DNA of 64,000 bases from Pseudomonadota bacterium (GCA_021798115.1 JAJZYM010000004.1:1-64000); one strand, 5' to 3'. Shown: positions 37,464 to 46,843, counted from the stretch's first letter. Notes: generated by a model from the letters alone, not told the origin. Program-made: numbers and translations.

Positions 37464-37940
37464 GGAGCAACGCCTCGATTCCAAGGTTCATGATTGCGCC
37501 GCCTTCGACTGCGGGACGCCGGTATTGAACGAGTGCCTGGTGCGTTTTGCAACACAACACCGCCGCCGGGGTATCGCGCAGATCTACGTCCTGGTGGACT
37601 CTTCCCTGCCTTCCTCAGTGCTCGGCTACTACACGCTCAGTGCGGCTGAAGTGCATACGGCGCAGGTCACGGACGCAGATCGTAAACGCTTGCCACGGTT
37701 CCCGGTCCCATGCTTCCGAATGGGGAGATTGGCTGTCCATAGGGATCACAAGGGCGGGGTCTGGGCAAGATTCTTCTCGGCTTGGCGGTGGACCGTTGTC
37801 TTCACGCGAAGGAAAAGGTGGCGGCCTATGCCCTGATCGTGGACGCCAAGGGAGAGCACGCCAAATCGTTCTACGAGCACTTCGGATTCACCCCTTGTAC
37901 GGACCAACCCTTGACGCTGTATCTGCCGCTCGGGCGGTGA
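37456..37940 (+). pseudogene. GNAT acetyltransferase toxin, frameshifted
   Basis: The first frame reads EEQRLDSKVHDCAAFDCG, CFRMGRLAVHRDHKG. After about 37752-37760 the frame changes and continues KILLGLAVDRCLHAKEKVAA, LIVDAKGEHAKSFYEHFGF and ends YLPLGR at a TGA at 37938. Together they form a complete GNAT toxin of the AtaT/TacT type (about 160 residues), which acetylates aminoacyl-tRNA. A single lost base (GGCGTGGGT expected, GGCGGGGT seen) explains the break inside the acetyl-CoA loop. The product should be inactive. Confidence 0.8.
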
Positions 37941-38159
37941 TTCGAATCCGGATGCGTTTGAGCGGGTTGGTAATCGCTCAGCGCGCGGCGCATCTGCGCC
38001 ACGTCCTGCCTTCGGAAACCGCCGCGGCATGGTCGGCCTTCGTCGAGCTTCTGGCCGAGCCAATGAAGTTCCAGCCGCTCGGTCACAGGGCGTACGAGGT
38101 GAGCGGCCTGACCCGGGCCGGAAGGCTTCTAGAAACGGCCAGAGAAAAAAGCCATCAAG
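37941..38159. other. Unassigned segment before tRNA-Glu
   Basis: 219 bp. An open frame (… FVELLAEPMKFQPLGHRA …) runs through it but I cannot match it to a family. It begins at a 10-bp palindrome (GATTCGAATC, 37939-37948). It may be a remnant of island DNA. Confidence 0.35.
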
Positions 38160-38235
38160 TGGCGTCCCCAACGGGATTCGAACCCGTGTTGCGGCCGTGA
38201 AAGGGCCGTGTCCTGGGCCTCTAGACGATAGGGAC
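38160..38235 (-). tRNA. tRNA-Glu (anticodon TTC)
   Basis: 76 nt with encoded CCA. Acceptor GTCCCTA/TGGGGAC, anticodon stem CGGCC/GGCCG with loop CTTTCAC (TTC), T-arm ACGGG-TTCGAAT-CCCGT, discriminator G. It lies 59 bp after gltX, on the same strand, i.e. next to its own synthetase. Its 3' end borders the accessory island. Confidence 0.97.
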
Positions 38236-38254
38236 GTGGGCCGTAGAGCTCTCC

Positions 38255-38260
38255 ATTATA
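38255..38260 (-). promoter_or_regulatory. -10 box of tRNA-Glu
   Basis: Perfect TATAAT on the minus strand, 20 nt before the tRNA 5' end. The -35 region is not recognisable. Confidence 0.5.
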
Positions 38261-38294
38261 GGGGGGACGTGCCGGCTCCCTCGGTCGTGGGTTT

Positions 38295-39689
38295 TCACGC
38301 TTCCGGTGCGGGAGGAGGAAGAATCTCCAGCCGCCCGAGACTCTCATCACGCCCGAGGCCGGCGAGGAGGACGTCGATGGGTGGGGAGACGCTGCTTCCC
38401 GTGAGCGCCACGCGAAGAGGTTGGGCTACGGCTCCGAGCTTCACGCCGCGCGAGTCGGCGAACGAGGCGAGCGCGGCGTGAAGGGACGGGGGGCTCCACG
38501 TAGGGAGAGTCGCGAGGAGGGTCCGGAGGTCGGCGAGGAGCGCGCGGGCCCCGTCCCCGAGATGCCGGCGGACGGCCTCGGGGTCGTAGTTCTCGGCGCG
38601 GGTATAGAACACCCGCGCCTGCGCCGTCATGTCGGCCAGGGTGCGGGCGCGGCTGCGCAGGGCTTCGAGCCAGACGGGGCTCGCTTCCGGTGGCGGAAGA
38701 CCGGCGCGCGCAAAAAACGGGACGAGCTCGCGGCGGATCCGTTCCTCGGGCAGGGTCTTGAGGTAGTGCTGATTGAGCCAGTCGAGCTTCTTCGGATCGA
38801 AGACGGCCGGCGCGCGCTGCACGTGCTCGAGCGAGAAGAGACGCATCATCTCTTCGCGTGTGAAGATCTCCTGGTCACCGTGCGACCAACCCATGCGGAC
38901 GAGAAGATTGAGGAGGGCCTCGGGGAGATAGCCTTCCTCACGGTAGTGGCCGACACTCACCGCGCCGTGCCGCTTCGAGAGGCGTGTTCCGTCCGCACCG
39001 AGAATCATCGGCACGTGGGCGAACGCCGGAAGCGGAGCGCGGAGGGCTTCGAACAGGTGGATCTGCCGCGGGGTGTTGTTGATGTGGTCGTCGCCGCGAA
39101 CGACGTGCGTGACTCCCATGTCGTGATCGTCGACGACGACCCCGAAGTTGTAGGTGGGGCTGCCGTCGGAGCGGAGGAGGACAAGATCGTCGAGCTCCGC
39201 GTTGTCGAAGCGGATCGCCCCGCGCACGAGGTCCGTGAAGGCGACGGAGCCCGCCTCCGGGGTGCGGAAGCGGACCACCGGGCGGACGTCCGCTCGCGGC
39301 TCGGTGCGCATGCGGCAGCGGCCGTCGTAGCGCGGTTTGAGGCCGCGGGTGGTTTGCTCGGCGCGCATGGTCTCGAGCTCCTGGGGTGTGCAGTAGCAGC
39401 GGTAGGCCCGACCGGCCTGCACGAGGGCTTCGGCCACTTCGCGGTAACGCCCGAGGCGCTGGCTCTGGTAGATCGGGCCCTCGTCCCAGTCGAGTCCGAG
39501 CCAGCGCAGCGAATCCAGAATCGCCTCGCTGTAGCGGGCTTCGGAACGCTCGGGATCGGTGTCCTCGATGCGCAGGAGAAAGAGCCCCTCCTCGCGTCGG
39601 GCGTAGAGCCAGGAGAAGAGGGCCGTGCGGGCTCCTCCGAGGTGGAGGTAGCCCGTCGGGCTGGGGGCGAAGCGGGTGCGGACCCTCAT
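38295..39689 (-). CDS. gltX: Glutamyl-tRNA synthetase
   Basis: 464 residues of class I synthetase. The HIGH-like motif is YLHLGGA (~14-20), the KMSKS-like motif RLSKRHG (~243). Also typical are RFAPSPTG, LLRIEDTDPERS and NNTPRQIHLFEAL. Charges tRNA-Glu, whose gene follows on the same strand. GltX also serves tetrapyrrole synthesis. ATG 39689 fits the family N-terminus. Confidence 0.97.
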   Translation of the reverse strand: MRVRTRFAPSPTGYLHLGGARTALFSWLYARREEGLFLLRIEDTDPERSEARYSEAILDSLRWLGLDWDEGPIYQSQRLGRYREVAEALVQAGRAYRCYCTPQELETMRAEQTTRGLKPRYDGRCRMRTEPRADVRPVVRFRTPEAGSVAFTDLVRGAIRFDNAELDDLVLLRSDGSPTYNFGVVVDDHDMGVTHVVRGDDHINNTPRQIHLFEALRAPLPAFAHVPMILGADGTRLSKRHGAVSVGHYREEGYLPEALLNLLVRMGWSHGDQEIFTREEMMRLFSLEHVQRAPAVFDPKKLDWLNQHYLKTLPEERIRRELVPFFARAGLPPPEASPVWLEALRSRARTLADMTAQARVFYTRAENYDPEAVRRHLGDGARALLADLRTLLATLPTWSPPSLHAALASFADSRGVKLGAVAQPLRVALTGSSVSPPIDVLLAGLGRDESLGRLEILPPPAPEA

Positions 39690-39708
39690 CGCTTGCGGGC
39701 GACGGCGT

Positions 39709-42700
39709 TCACCGGGGCCTCAGCACGTGGGCGAGCCGCCGACGGATCTCATGGGCGAGCGCGCGGTCCGGTCGGGTCGGCGCGGCGTCGGCCGCCTGGA
39801 CGAGCCCGTAGAGGTAGGCGAGCTCGCCGTTGAGGGAGACGAGCGTCGACTTTTCCGCCTTGAGGCGCCGCGCGAGAGTGGGAACCGGGTGGGCGGCGAG
39901 GCGGTGCTCGAGGGCACGCACGAGAAGCGTCGTCCGCCCGAGCGTGCGGGCGAGCCCGCGGGCGAAGCGGTACTCGGTATGGAGCGTGCCTCGGGGGACG
40001 GTGAGCCGGGGGTCACGGCGGACGGTGAGAATCTGGCTCGAGGTGGCTCCGGCGTAACGGACCACCACCCGGTAACGGCCGGGGGGCACGAGGACCCCGC
40101 GCGGAGTGATGGGGGTGTCGTGGTAAAGACCGGGTCCCTGGTAGCCCTCGTGAAGCGCGGGCGGTGGTGTCGTCCGAAGATCCCAGACGAACGTGTTGAG
40201 ACCGGGACGCGTGCCCGGCCGGGATGGCCGTTCCACCCACAAGCGCGGGAAATGCGGTTTGGGCACGGGCCGCAGACGCATCGTGTTCGTGTAGGTGCGG
40301 AGGACGCGGCCGCGGAGCGTTTCGATGCGCAGCGTGAGCCGAGCCCCGGCCTTCGGCCGCCCGATCACGTAATCGAGAACGGCCCCCGTCGGGGGGTTCG
40401 CGGCGTGCGGCGTCTCGGGCGGGAAGGGTTCGCCCCGATAGAGCGTGCGGCGGAGCCGGTAGGCCACGGCCGGCCGGAGGAGACTCAGGCGGCGCTCGAG
40501 GAGCGCGCGCCGGGCGGCGAGGAGCGGGGTCGTGTCGTCGAGCACCCAGAAGCCGCGGCCGTGGGTGGCCACGACGAGCGAGCGGTCGTGGAACGCGATG
40601 TCGCGCACCGACGTGGTCGGGAGGTTGAGCTGCAGGGACTGCCAGACCGCTCCGCGGTCGAACGAGACGTCGATGCCGTTCTCGGTCCCGGCGAAGAGGA
40701 GCCCGGGACGCCGGGGATCGACGCGCACGACGTGGACATAGTTCGGAGCAGAGAGCCCGCGGGTGATTGCCGTCCAGTGCCGTCCGTCATCGTCCGTCCG
40801 GTAGACATAGGGCCGGAAGTCGTCGAGACGGTGGCGGTTGGCGGCAAGGTAGGCGACCCCCGGGTGCCGGGGTGAGGGGCTGATCGACTCGATACGGGTC
40901 CAGCGCGGAAGGCCGCGGGGTGTGACGAGACGCCAGTGGTGTCCGCCGTCGAGGGTGAGCCAGACGCGACCGTTGGTGGTGCCCACCCAGATCTCGCCCC
41001 GTCGGATCGGGGAGGGGTCGATCGTGTTGATGACGCCGTAGCCACAGACGGTGGCGTCGGCCAACGTGACCGGCCCGTGGCAGGGCCGGGGTCTCAGCGC
41101 GGAACCGGTCAAGACGGGGCTGATGACGTGCCAGCTCTCGCCCCGGTCGGCGGAGCGGAAGACGACCTCCGAGCCCACGTAGAGCACGTGGGGGTCGCGG
41201 GGGGAGAGCGCCAGGGCTGTATTGAAGGGATAACGGTAGAGGAGCTTTGAGGGCGGGACGCCGTAGGCGGGGACGGGCCAGGGCGAGATGTTCACGGCCT
41301 CGTGCGTACGCAGGTTCTCGCGCGTGACGCTCCCCACGATGCTCGAGCCGTAGATGATGTCGGGGTTGCGCGGGTCCGGCAGCACGTAGCCGGCTTCCCC
41401 CCCGGCGGTGGTGAACCACGAGCGGTTGCTGATGAAGCCGTCGTGGCTTCGGCTCGGGACCACGATGCTGCCCGAATCTTGCTGGGTGCCGTAGATCCGG
41501 TAGGGGAAGCGGTTGTCGACCGCCACGTGGTAGATCTGCGCCGTCGGCTGGTTGTACCAGCTCGACCAGGTCCGGCCGTCGTCGACACTGATCGAGGCTC
41601 CCTGGTCGGCGCCGACGATCATGCGGCGCGGGTTCCGCGGGTCGATCCACATCGTGTGGAAGTCGTCGCCGCTCGGCGAGCCCTTGATCGAGGTGAAGCG
41701 CCGTCCCCCGTCCGTCGAACGGTAAAGGGCGGTGTTGCAGACGTAGACGACGCGGGGGTTTTGGGGATCGGCGAAGATTTCCCCGAAATACCACGTGCCG
41801 GCCCAGAGACGCGGGTCGCTGTCGAGCCGGGTCCAGTTCCGGCCGCCGTCGTGGGTGACAAAAACGCCCCCGCGGTGTGCGCCGACGACGGCGTAGAGGC
41901 CGCGGCCGTCGCTTCCGGGGATCACGGCGAGACCGATCCGCCCGAGGTCCGTTCGGGGCAACCCACGGTCGGGAAGTTTCGTCCAGTGCATTCCCCCGTC
42001 GTGCGAGACCCAGAGGCCTCCCCCCGGGCCGTTCACGACGCCGTAGTGGCCGTAGAACGGGAAACGGAAGTTCCAGAGGGCGGCGTAGACGACGGCGGGA
42101 TGATGCGGCGCGCGGGCGAGGTCGATGGCGCCCAAGGGGCCGCCTCCGAGGACCCGTTTCCAGCTCCTTCCGCCGTTCGTCGTGAGATAGACCCCGCGGT
42201 TCCGGTTCGGCCCGAAGGCGTGGCCGAGGACGGCGACGAGCACGCGGTTCGGGTCGTGTGGCGAGACCAGGATCCAGGCGATATGCTGACTTCCGTCAAG
42301 ACCGACGTGGATCCAGGTGCGCCCGCCGTCGTCCGAGCGGTAGACGCCGTCGCCGAAGGACATGTCGGAGCGCAGGCCGGAGGCGCCGGTGCCGGCGTAG
42401 AGGATCTTCGGGTCGGAGGGCGCGACGGCGACCGCTCCGATCGAGGCCACGGGTTCGTGCTGGAAGAGCGCTTGCCAGGTGCGTCCCCCGTCGTGGGTGA
42501 CGAACACCCCGCCGTCGGCGGTGCCGATGAAATACGTATTGGGCCGTCCGACGATGCCGGTGACGGTGGTGGCCCACCCGCCCCGGTACGGGCCCACGAA
42601 GCGCCAACGCAGGCGGGCGAAGAGGGCGGGAGGAAGCGGCCGCGGTGCGGCCCGGAGAGTCGCTCCCACCGCAAGGACGGCGAGGACGGCGAAGAGCAGG

Positions 42701-42729
42701 GCGAAGCGGGGGAGAGGACGGTGGGACAT
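39709..42729 (-). CDS. Large exported BNR-repeat (sortilin/sialidase-like beta-propeller) protein
   Basis: 1006 residues with a signal peptide (~1-28, LFAVLAVLAVGATLRA). Many Asp-box/BNR repeats are visible (VTHDGGRTW, SDDGGRTW, TTNGGRSW, SVDDGRTW, TLDGGHHW), each in a blade of an expected double beta-propeller (~40-740). The C-terminal ~260 residues form a different beta-rich module (GAVLDYVIGRPKAGARLTLR). Proteins like this are often named glycosyl hydrolase or VPS10-like, but no catalytic residue set is recognisable, so enzymatic function is unproven. It lies 20 bp after gltX only by chance of divergence in function; strand is the same as gltX. Confidence 0.8.
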   Translation of the reverse strand: MSHRPLPRFALLFAVLAVLAVGATLRAAPRPLPPALFARLRWRFVGPYRGGWATTVTGIVGRPNTYFIGTADGGVFVTHDGGRTWQALFQHEPVASIGAVAVAPSDPKILYAGTGASGLRSDMSFGDGVYRSDDGGRTWIHVGLDGSQHIAWILVSPHDPNRVLVAVLGHAFGPNRNRGVYLTTNGGRSWKRVLGGGPLGAIDLARAPHHPAVVYAALWNFRFPFYGHYGVVNGPGGGLWVSHDGGMHWTKLPDRGLPRTDLGRIGLAVIPGSDGRGLYAVVGAHRGGVFVTHDGGRNWTRLDSDPRLWAGTWYFGEIFADPQNPRVVYVCNTALYRSTDGGRRFTSIKGSPSGDDFHTMWIDPRNPRRMIVGADQGASISVDDGRTWSSWYNQPTAQIYHVAVDNRFPYRIYGTQQDSGSIVVPSRSHDGFISNRSWFTTAGGEAGYVLPDPRNPDIIYGSSIVGSVTRENLRTHEAVNISPWPVPAYGVPPSKLLYRYPFNTALALSPRDPHVLYVGSEVVFRSADRGESWHVISPVLTGSALRPRPCHGPVTLADATVCGYGVINTIDPSPIRRGEIWVGTTNGRVWLTLDGGHHWRLVTPRGLPRWTRIESISPSPRHPGVAYLAANRHRLDDFRPYVYRTDDDGRHWTAITRGLSAPNYVHVVRVDPRRPGLLFAGTENGIDVSFDRGAVWQSLQLNLPTTSVRDIAFHDRSLVVATHGRGFWVLDDTTPLLAARRALLERRLSLLRPAVAYRLRRTLYRGEPFPPETPHAANPPTGAVLDYVIGRPKAGARLTLRIETLRGRVLRTYTNTMRLRPVPKPHFPRLWVERPSRPGTRPGLNTFVWDLRTTPPPALHEGYQGPGLYHDTPITPRGVLVPPGRYRVVVRYAGATSSQILTVRRDPRLTVPRGTLHTEYRFARGLARTLGRTTLLVRALEHRLAAHPVPTLARRLKAEKSTLVSLNGELAYLYGLVQAADAAPTRPDRALAHEIRRRLAHVLRPR

Positions 42730-42910
42730 CGGGGCCTCCTCGGACGCGGGTGAGCCCCGCGAGATCTCGGACTTTCATCATAGCCGGAGGCGGCCTCCGG
42801 CTCCGGGGAGAGAAGGGAGGACTTGTCGGTGGGCTCCGAACCCGGGAGAGCCGAGGGCCGGGCGTTGGCCGACGGATGTCGGTGGGGGCGGGGCCGCCCC
42901 GCGATTGTCC

Positions 42911-42943
42911 CCTGCCCGAGCCGCCGTGGGCGGCTCAGGCAGG
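42911..42943 (-). terminator. Long hairpin at the otsA stop codon
   Basis: CCTGCC-GAGCCGCC paired with GGCGGCTC-GGCAGG, 14 bp with one mismatch and a 3-nt loop, including the otsA stop. No T-run. The rest of the 42730-42934 gap holds only GC-rich sequence. Confidence 0.45.
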
Positions 42944-44302
42944 GTTGGGGGGAGACCCCTGACGAGGCACCCCTCCGAGTTCCGCGAGGAACGCACGGGC
43001 CCACGCCCGCGCGTCGGCCGAGACGATCGCGCGGAGATTCGACGCGTGCCGCTCACGGCGTTCCTCGAGCGGCATGGCGAGGGCCCTGTCGAGCGCTTCG
43101 GCGACGCCTTCGGGATCGTAGGGGTTCACGACGAGAGCGCCCGTGAGTTCGTGGGCCGCCCCCGCGAATTCCGAGAGGACGAGAACGCCGGGATCCTCCT
43201 CCGGTTGGGCCGCGACGTGCTCCTTGGCCACGAGGTTCATCCCGTCGCGGAGCGGTGTGACGAGCCCGACGCGGGCGAGGGAAAGGAAACCGAGCACCGT
43301 ATCGCGACGGAAGCCGCGGGTCATATAACGGATGGGCAGCCAGTCGTAGTCGGCGAAACGGCCGAGGATGCGGCCGACGATGCCGTCGAGTTCCGCGCGC
43401 AGATCGGCGTACTCCGGGATCTCGGAACGCGAGAGGGGAGCGATCTGGAAGAAGACGATCGACCGGTGCCAACGCGGTTGGGTCTCGAGGAGGCGCTCGT
43501 AGGCCCGAAGCCGCTCGGGGAGCCCCTTGCTGTAGTCGAGGCGGTCCACGCCGAGGATGAGCCGGCGCCCGGTGAGGGATTGAAGCAGTCGCCGCCCGTG
43601 TGTGCCGCGCCGTCCCCGCGCCGCCGCCCGGGTGCATTCCGCAGGGTCGATGCTCGCCGGAAACACGCCCGTCCGTGGCGGGGCGGGGCCGCCCGCGAAC
43701 TCGTGACGGACGGCGTCGCGGAACGCCTCCTCGTCGTCCGCCGTCTGGAAGCCCACGAGATCGTAGTCGAGAAAACCGGCGAGAAGACGCCGGTGTCCCG
43801 GGAGGACGCGGAGGGCCCCGTGGGGGGGAAAGGGAATGTGTAGAAAGAAGCCGATCGGATGCCGCACCCCGAGCGCGCGGAGCGCTTTCGCCAGCGGTAT
43901 GAGGTGGTAATCGTGCACCCAGAGGACGTCGCCCGGGTGGAGAAGGGGGGCGGTGAGGTGGGCGAAGATCTCGTTGACGCGGAGGTAGCCCTCCTCGTCC
44001 TCCTTGCGGTAGCACAGCCGTGCCGGGCTCTGGTGGAAGAGGGGCCAGAGCACCCGGTTCGCGTAGCCGGCGTAGTAGCGCTCGATGTCGTTGTGCCGGA
44101 GAGGAAACGAGACGTAGCTCACACCGTGATGTTCTCTCCGCGTGGGCGTGGAGGGGTCCTCGTCGCTCGTGCGTCCGTTCCAGCCGATCCAGAGAAACGG
44201 TTCGTCGGGCAGCGCGCTCCGTACCGCCGTGAGGAGACCGCCCTCGTTGCCGCTCTGTTCCGCAGGGTTGGGCAGGCGGTTCGAGACGAGGACGAGACGC
44301 AT
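42935..44302 (-). CDS. otsA: Trehalose-6-phosphate synthase
   Basis: GT20 enzyme, 455 residues, joining glucose from a nucleotide sugar to glucose-6-phosphate. The N-terminus LVLVSNRLPNP, WIGWNGRTS, VLWVHDYHLIPLAKALRALG, GVDRLDYSKGLPERL and TPLRDGMNLVAKEHVAAQ are all diagnostic. ATG 44302 shares one base with the GH15 stop (TGATG). It is the third gene of otsB-GH15-otsA, which produces the compatible solute trehalose. Confidence 0.95.
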   Translation of the reverse strand: MRLVLVSNRLPNPAEQSGNEGGLLTAVRSALPDEPFLWIGWNGRTSDEDPSTPTRREHHGVSYVSFPLRHNDIERYYAGYANRVLWPLFHQSPARLCYRKEDEEGYLRVNEIFAHLTAPLLHPGDVLWVHDYHLIPLAKALRALGVRHPIGFFLHIPFPPHGALRVLPGHRRLLAGFLDYDLVGFQTADDEEAFRDAVRHEFAGGPAPPRTGVFPASIDPAECTRAAARGRRGTHGRRLLQSLTGRRLILGVDRLDYSKGLPERLRAYERLLETQPRWHRSIVFFQIAPLSRSEIPEYADLRAELDGIVGRILGRFADYDWLPIRYMTRGFRRDTVLGFLSLARVGLVTPLRDGMNLVAKEHVAAQPEEDPGVLVLSEFAGAAHELTGALVVNPYDPEGVAEALDRALAMPLEERRERHASNLRAIVSADARAWARAFLAELGGVPRQGSPPNPA

Positions 44303-46083
44303 CAGAAGCGGTCGGTCCAGGGCGCGCTCAGGAGGCGGGCTCCCTGGATGATGCCGACCATGCTGTAGGTCTGGGGGAAGTTGCCCCAGAGATCTCCACT
44401 CTCGGGATCGATGTGTTCGGAGAGGAGTCCGAGGCGGGTGCGCCGCGCGAGGAGTTTTTCGAAGAGCTCCCGCGCCTCTTCGCGGCGGCCCAGCCGGGCC
44501 AGGGCCGAGACGTACCAGAAAGTGCAGAGAGTGAAAGCGTTCCTGGGCCGTCCGAAGTCGTCGGCGCTCACGTAGCGGAAGACGTAGTCCCCCCTTTTGA
44601 GGGTTTGCTCGACGGCCGCCACCGTGGCGACGAAACGCGGGTCGTCGGCCGCGATGAGCCCGAGCTCGGCGAGGAGGAGGAGGCTCGCGTCGATCTCGCG
44701 CCCGCCGAAGGTGCTCGCGAAGCTGTGCGTCTCGGGGCACCACGCCCGCTCGAGGAGGCTCGTGCGGATCTCGTGCGCCCGCTGCGCCCACCGCTGTTCT
44801 GCCTCGGATTCGCCCAGGTGCCGGCTGATCCGCGCCAGACGGTCGCAGCCGGCCCAGCAGAGAAGGCTCGAAGAGGTGTGGACGGAGCTGCTGCGGCGTA
44901 GCTCCCAGATGCCCGCGTCGGGCTTGTCGTGGAGCGCGTAGGCTTTTTCGCCGAGGGGCTCGAGGCGGCGGAAGAGTTCGATCCCGGCGGGCGGGACGAG
45001 TCGCTGGTCAAAGAACGCCGGGGTGGCCGTCAGGATCACGGTGCCGTAGACGTCGTTTTGCTCCTGACGGTAGGCATCGTTGCCGATGCGCACGGGGCCG
45101 ATGCCGCGGTAGCCGCCGAGCGTCGTGATCTCGCGTTCCGGGAGCTGCTCCTCGCCGCTGACGGAGTAAACCGGCTGGAGATGGTTGTCGTGTGCGCGGT
45201 CTCCGAGGTTGACGACGAAGCGGATGTATTCCTCCATCGTCCGGGTGACGCCGAGCCCGCAGAGGGCGTGGACGGTGAAATAGCCGTCACGCAGCCAGCA
45301 GTAGCGGTAATCCCAGTTGCGGGCCCCCTCGGGGCTCTCGGGGATCGAGGTGGTGAGGGCGGCCACGATCGCGCCCGTGTCCTCGTATTCACAGAGTTTG
45401 AGTGTGATCGCGGCCCGGATCACCGCGTCCTGCCACTCGTAGGGCAGCGCCAGATAACGGCACCACTCCTCCCAGTAGAGCCGCGTCTCCCGCTCGAACG
45501 AAGCGGCCATCTCCTCGAGGTTGCGCGTCAGGCTTTCGTCGGCGCCGAGAATGAGGAACGTCTCGCGGTCGAGGAGGAACGAGCGTTCCTCGAGGATGTT
45601 CGTGAGCGACGCGTTCGTGCTCAGGCGGAGCGTGAACGACGGGAGCACGTAGCGCACGTGATGGCTCCCGCGGGTGATCTCGGGCGTTTCGGCCCCGTAG
45701 CCGCCGCGCGGGCGCACGCGCAGGGTGACCCGCGGCCGACCGGCCAGGGGGCGAAGACGGCGGACGATCATGAGCGGGCGGAAGATGCGCTCGAACTGCT
45801 TGAAGCGCGGAGCGAAATCCGTCACCTCCAGTCGGTCGCCGCCGGCGTTCTCGAAGACCGTCCTCAGGACGGCGGTGTTGCGGACGTAGGACTGCTCCGT
45901 CGGCCGCCCGTCCGCAAGTTCGATGCGGCAGAACCCTCCTTCGCCCTCCGCGGGTTCGAGCAGCGAACAGAAAAGGGGGTCGCCATCGACGCGGGGAAGA
46001 CACCACCAGGCGATGTCGCCCCTGTCGTCGATCAGCGCCGCCACGTTGCCGTTGCCGACGACGCCCAGGTCAAGACGGCGCAT
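44302..46083 (-). CDS. Glycoside hydrolase family 15 protein (trehalase/glucoamylase-like)
   Basis: 593 residues. The N-terminal beta-sandwich (GVVGNGNVAALIDDRGDIAWWC) and the (alpha/alpha)6 barrel markers ARNWDYRYCWLRDGYF and SEHIDPESGDLWGNFPQTYS, which carry the two catalytic glutamates of the family, are present. GH15 genes between otsB and otsA are common and the products act as trehalases or alpha-glucosidases, tuning the trehalose pool. It overlaps otsB by 14 nt. No signal peptide is seen, so it is cytoplasmic. Confidence 0.9.
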   Translation of the reverse strand: MRRLDLGVVGNGNVAALIDDRGDIAWWCLPRVDGDPLFCSLLEPAEGEGGFCRIELADGRPTEQSYVRNTAVLRTVFENAGGDRLEVTDFAPRFKQFERIFRPLMIVRRLRPLAGRPRVTLRVRPRGGYGAETPEITRGSHHVRYVLPSFTLRLSTNASLTNILEERSFLLDRETFLILGADESLTRNLEEMAASFERETRLYWEEWCRYLALPYEWQDAVIRAAITLKLCEYEDTGAIVAALTTSIPESPEGARNWDYRYCWLRDGYFTVHALCGLGVTRTMEEYIRFVVNLGDRAHDNHLQPVYSVSGEEQLPEREITTLGGYRGIGPVRIGNDAYRQEQNDVYGTVILTATPAFFDQRLVPPAGIELFRRLEPLGEKAYALHDKPDAGIWELRRSSSVHTSSSLLCWAGCDRLARISRHLGESEAEQRWAQRAHEIRTSLLERAWCPETHSFASTFGGREIDASLLLLAELGLIAADDPRFVATVAAVEQTLKRGDYVFRYVSADDFGRPRNAFTLCTFWYVSALARLGRREEARELFEKLLARRTRLGLLSEHIDPESGDLWGNFPQTYSMVGIIQGARLLSAPWTDRF

Positions 46084-46843
46084 GGACCCCGGCCTCCTGG
46101 GCGACGAGGATCAGAGCGAGCCAGTCCCGCACCGCCGCGGGGTCGCTCAAGCCGTAACGGGCGGCACTCGGACCGGGCCCCACCTTGATCGAGACGCCGC
46201 CGAGCGTGTTGACCGCCACAAAACCGGGTTCGTCGTTCGTGTCGTCTCCGACGAAAAAGGGACGGCGGTCGCGGAAGAGGGGTTCGGCCATGAGGCGCCG
46301 TATGGCCGCACCCTTGCTCGCGGCGGCCGGCACGAGCTCAAAGACACGGTTGCCTTCCACGAGGGTCCAGTCCGGTCGGGTCTCGAGTGCCCCGAGAAGG
46401 GCTGCACGGAGCTCCACCCCGTGCTCGGGCACGGCCCGGTAATGAAGGCTCAGGCTGTGGGGTTTTTCCTCGAGGAGGAGTCCGGGAAGGGTTTGCACGA
46501 GACCCCGGCACAACGCGCGGAGCCCGGCGAGACCGGGCGGCGGTGGGCATTCCTCGTGGCGGCGACGATGGGCCAGCCGGATCTCCGATCCGTGTTCGCC
46601 CGCGCACACGAACCGGTGCGGGGCAAAGATGCGGTCGATGTCCACGACGGGTCGTCCGCTCACCAGGACGAGCGCTCCTTCGAAGGCGGTCTCGAGTGCG
46701 GTCAGAAGATGGCGCACCATCCCGTCGGCGACGACGTCTTCCGGACGGTCGGCGAAGGGAATCAAAGTGCCGTCGATGTCGAGAAAGAGGGCCGCCTCGC
46801 GTGGTTGCGGGGTCGGCGGGGCCGCCCTGGCCGCGGCCGTCAT
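46070..46843 (-). CDS. otsB: Trehalose-6-phosphate phosphatase
   Basis: 257-residue HAD phosphatase. Nucleophile motif FLDIDGTL (Asp22, Asp24), GRP motif SGRPVVDIDRIF, the Lys motif ASKGAAIRRLM and the acidic motif VGDDTNDEPGF. Removes phosphate from trehalose-6-phosphate. First gene of the trehalose operon. The 111-bp region upstream shows no clear promoter. Confidence 0.93.
   Translation of the reverse strand: MTAAARAAPPTPQPREAALFLDIDGTLIPFADRPEDVVADGMVRHLLTALETAFEGALVLVSGRPVVDIDRIFAPHRFVCAGEHGSEIRLAHRRRHEECPPPPGLAGLRALCRGLVQTLPGLLLEEKPHSLSLHYRAVPEHGVELRAALLGALETRPDWTLVEGNRVFELVPAAASKGAAIRRLMAEPLFRDRRPFFVGDDTNDEPGFVAVNTLGGVSIKVGPGPSAARYGLSDPAAVRDWLALILVAQEAGVHAPS

Noticed and set aside
37939-37948. 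Palindrome GATTCGAATC as an att site matching the tRNA-Glu T-arm
   Set aside because: Only a few bases match the tRNA 3' half and no longer duplication is present; probably chance.
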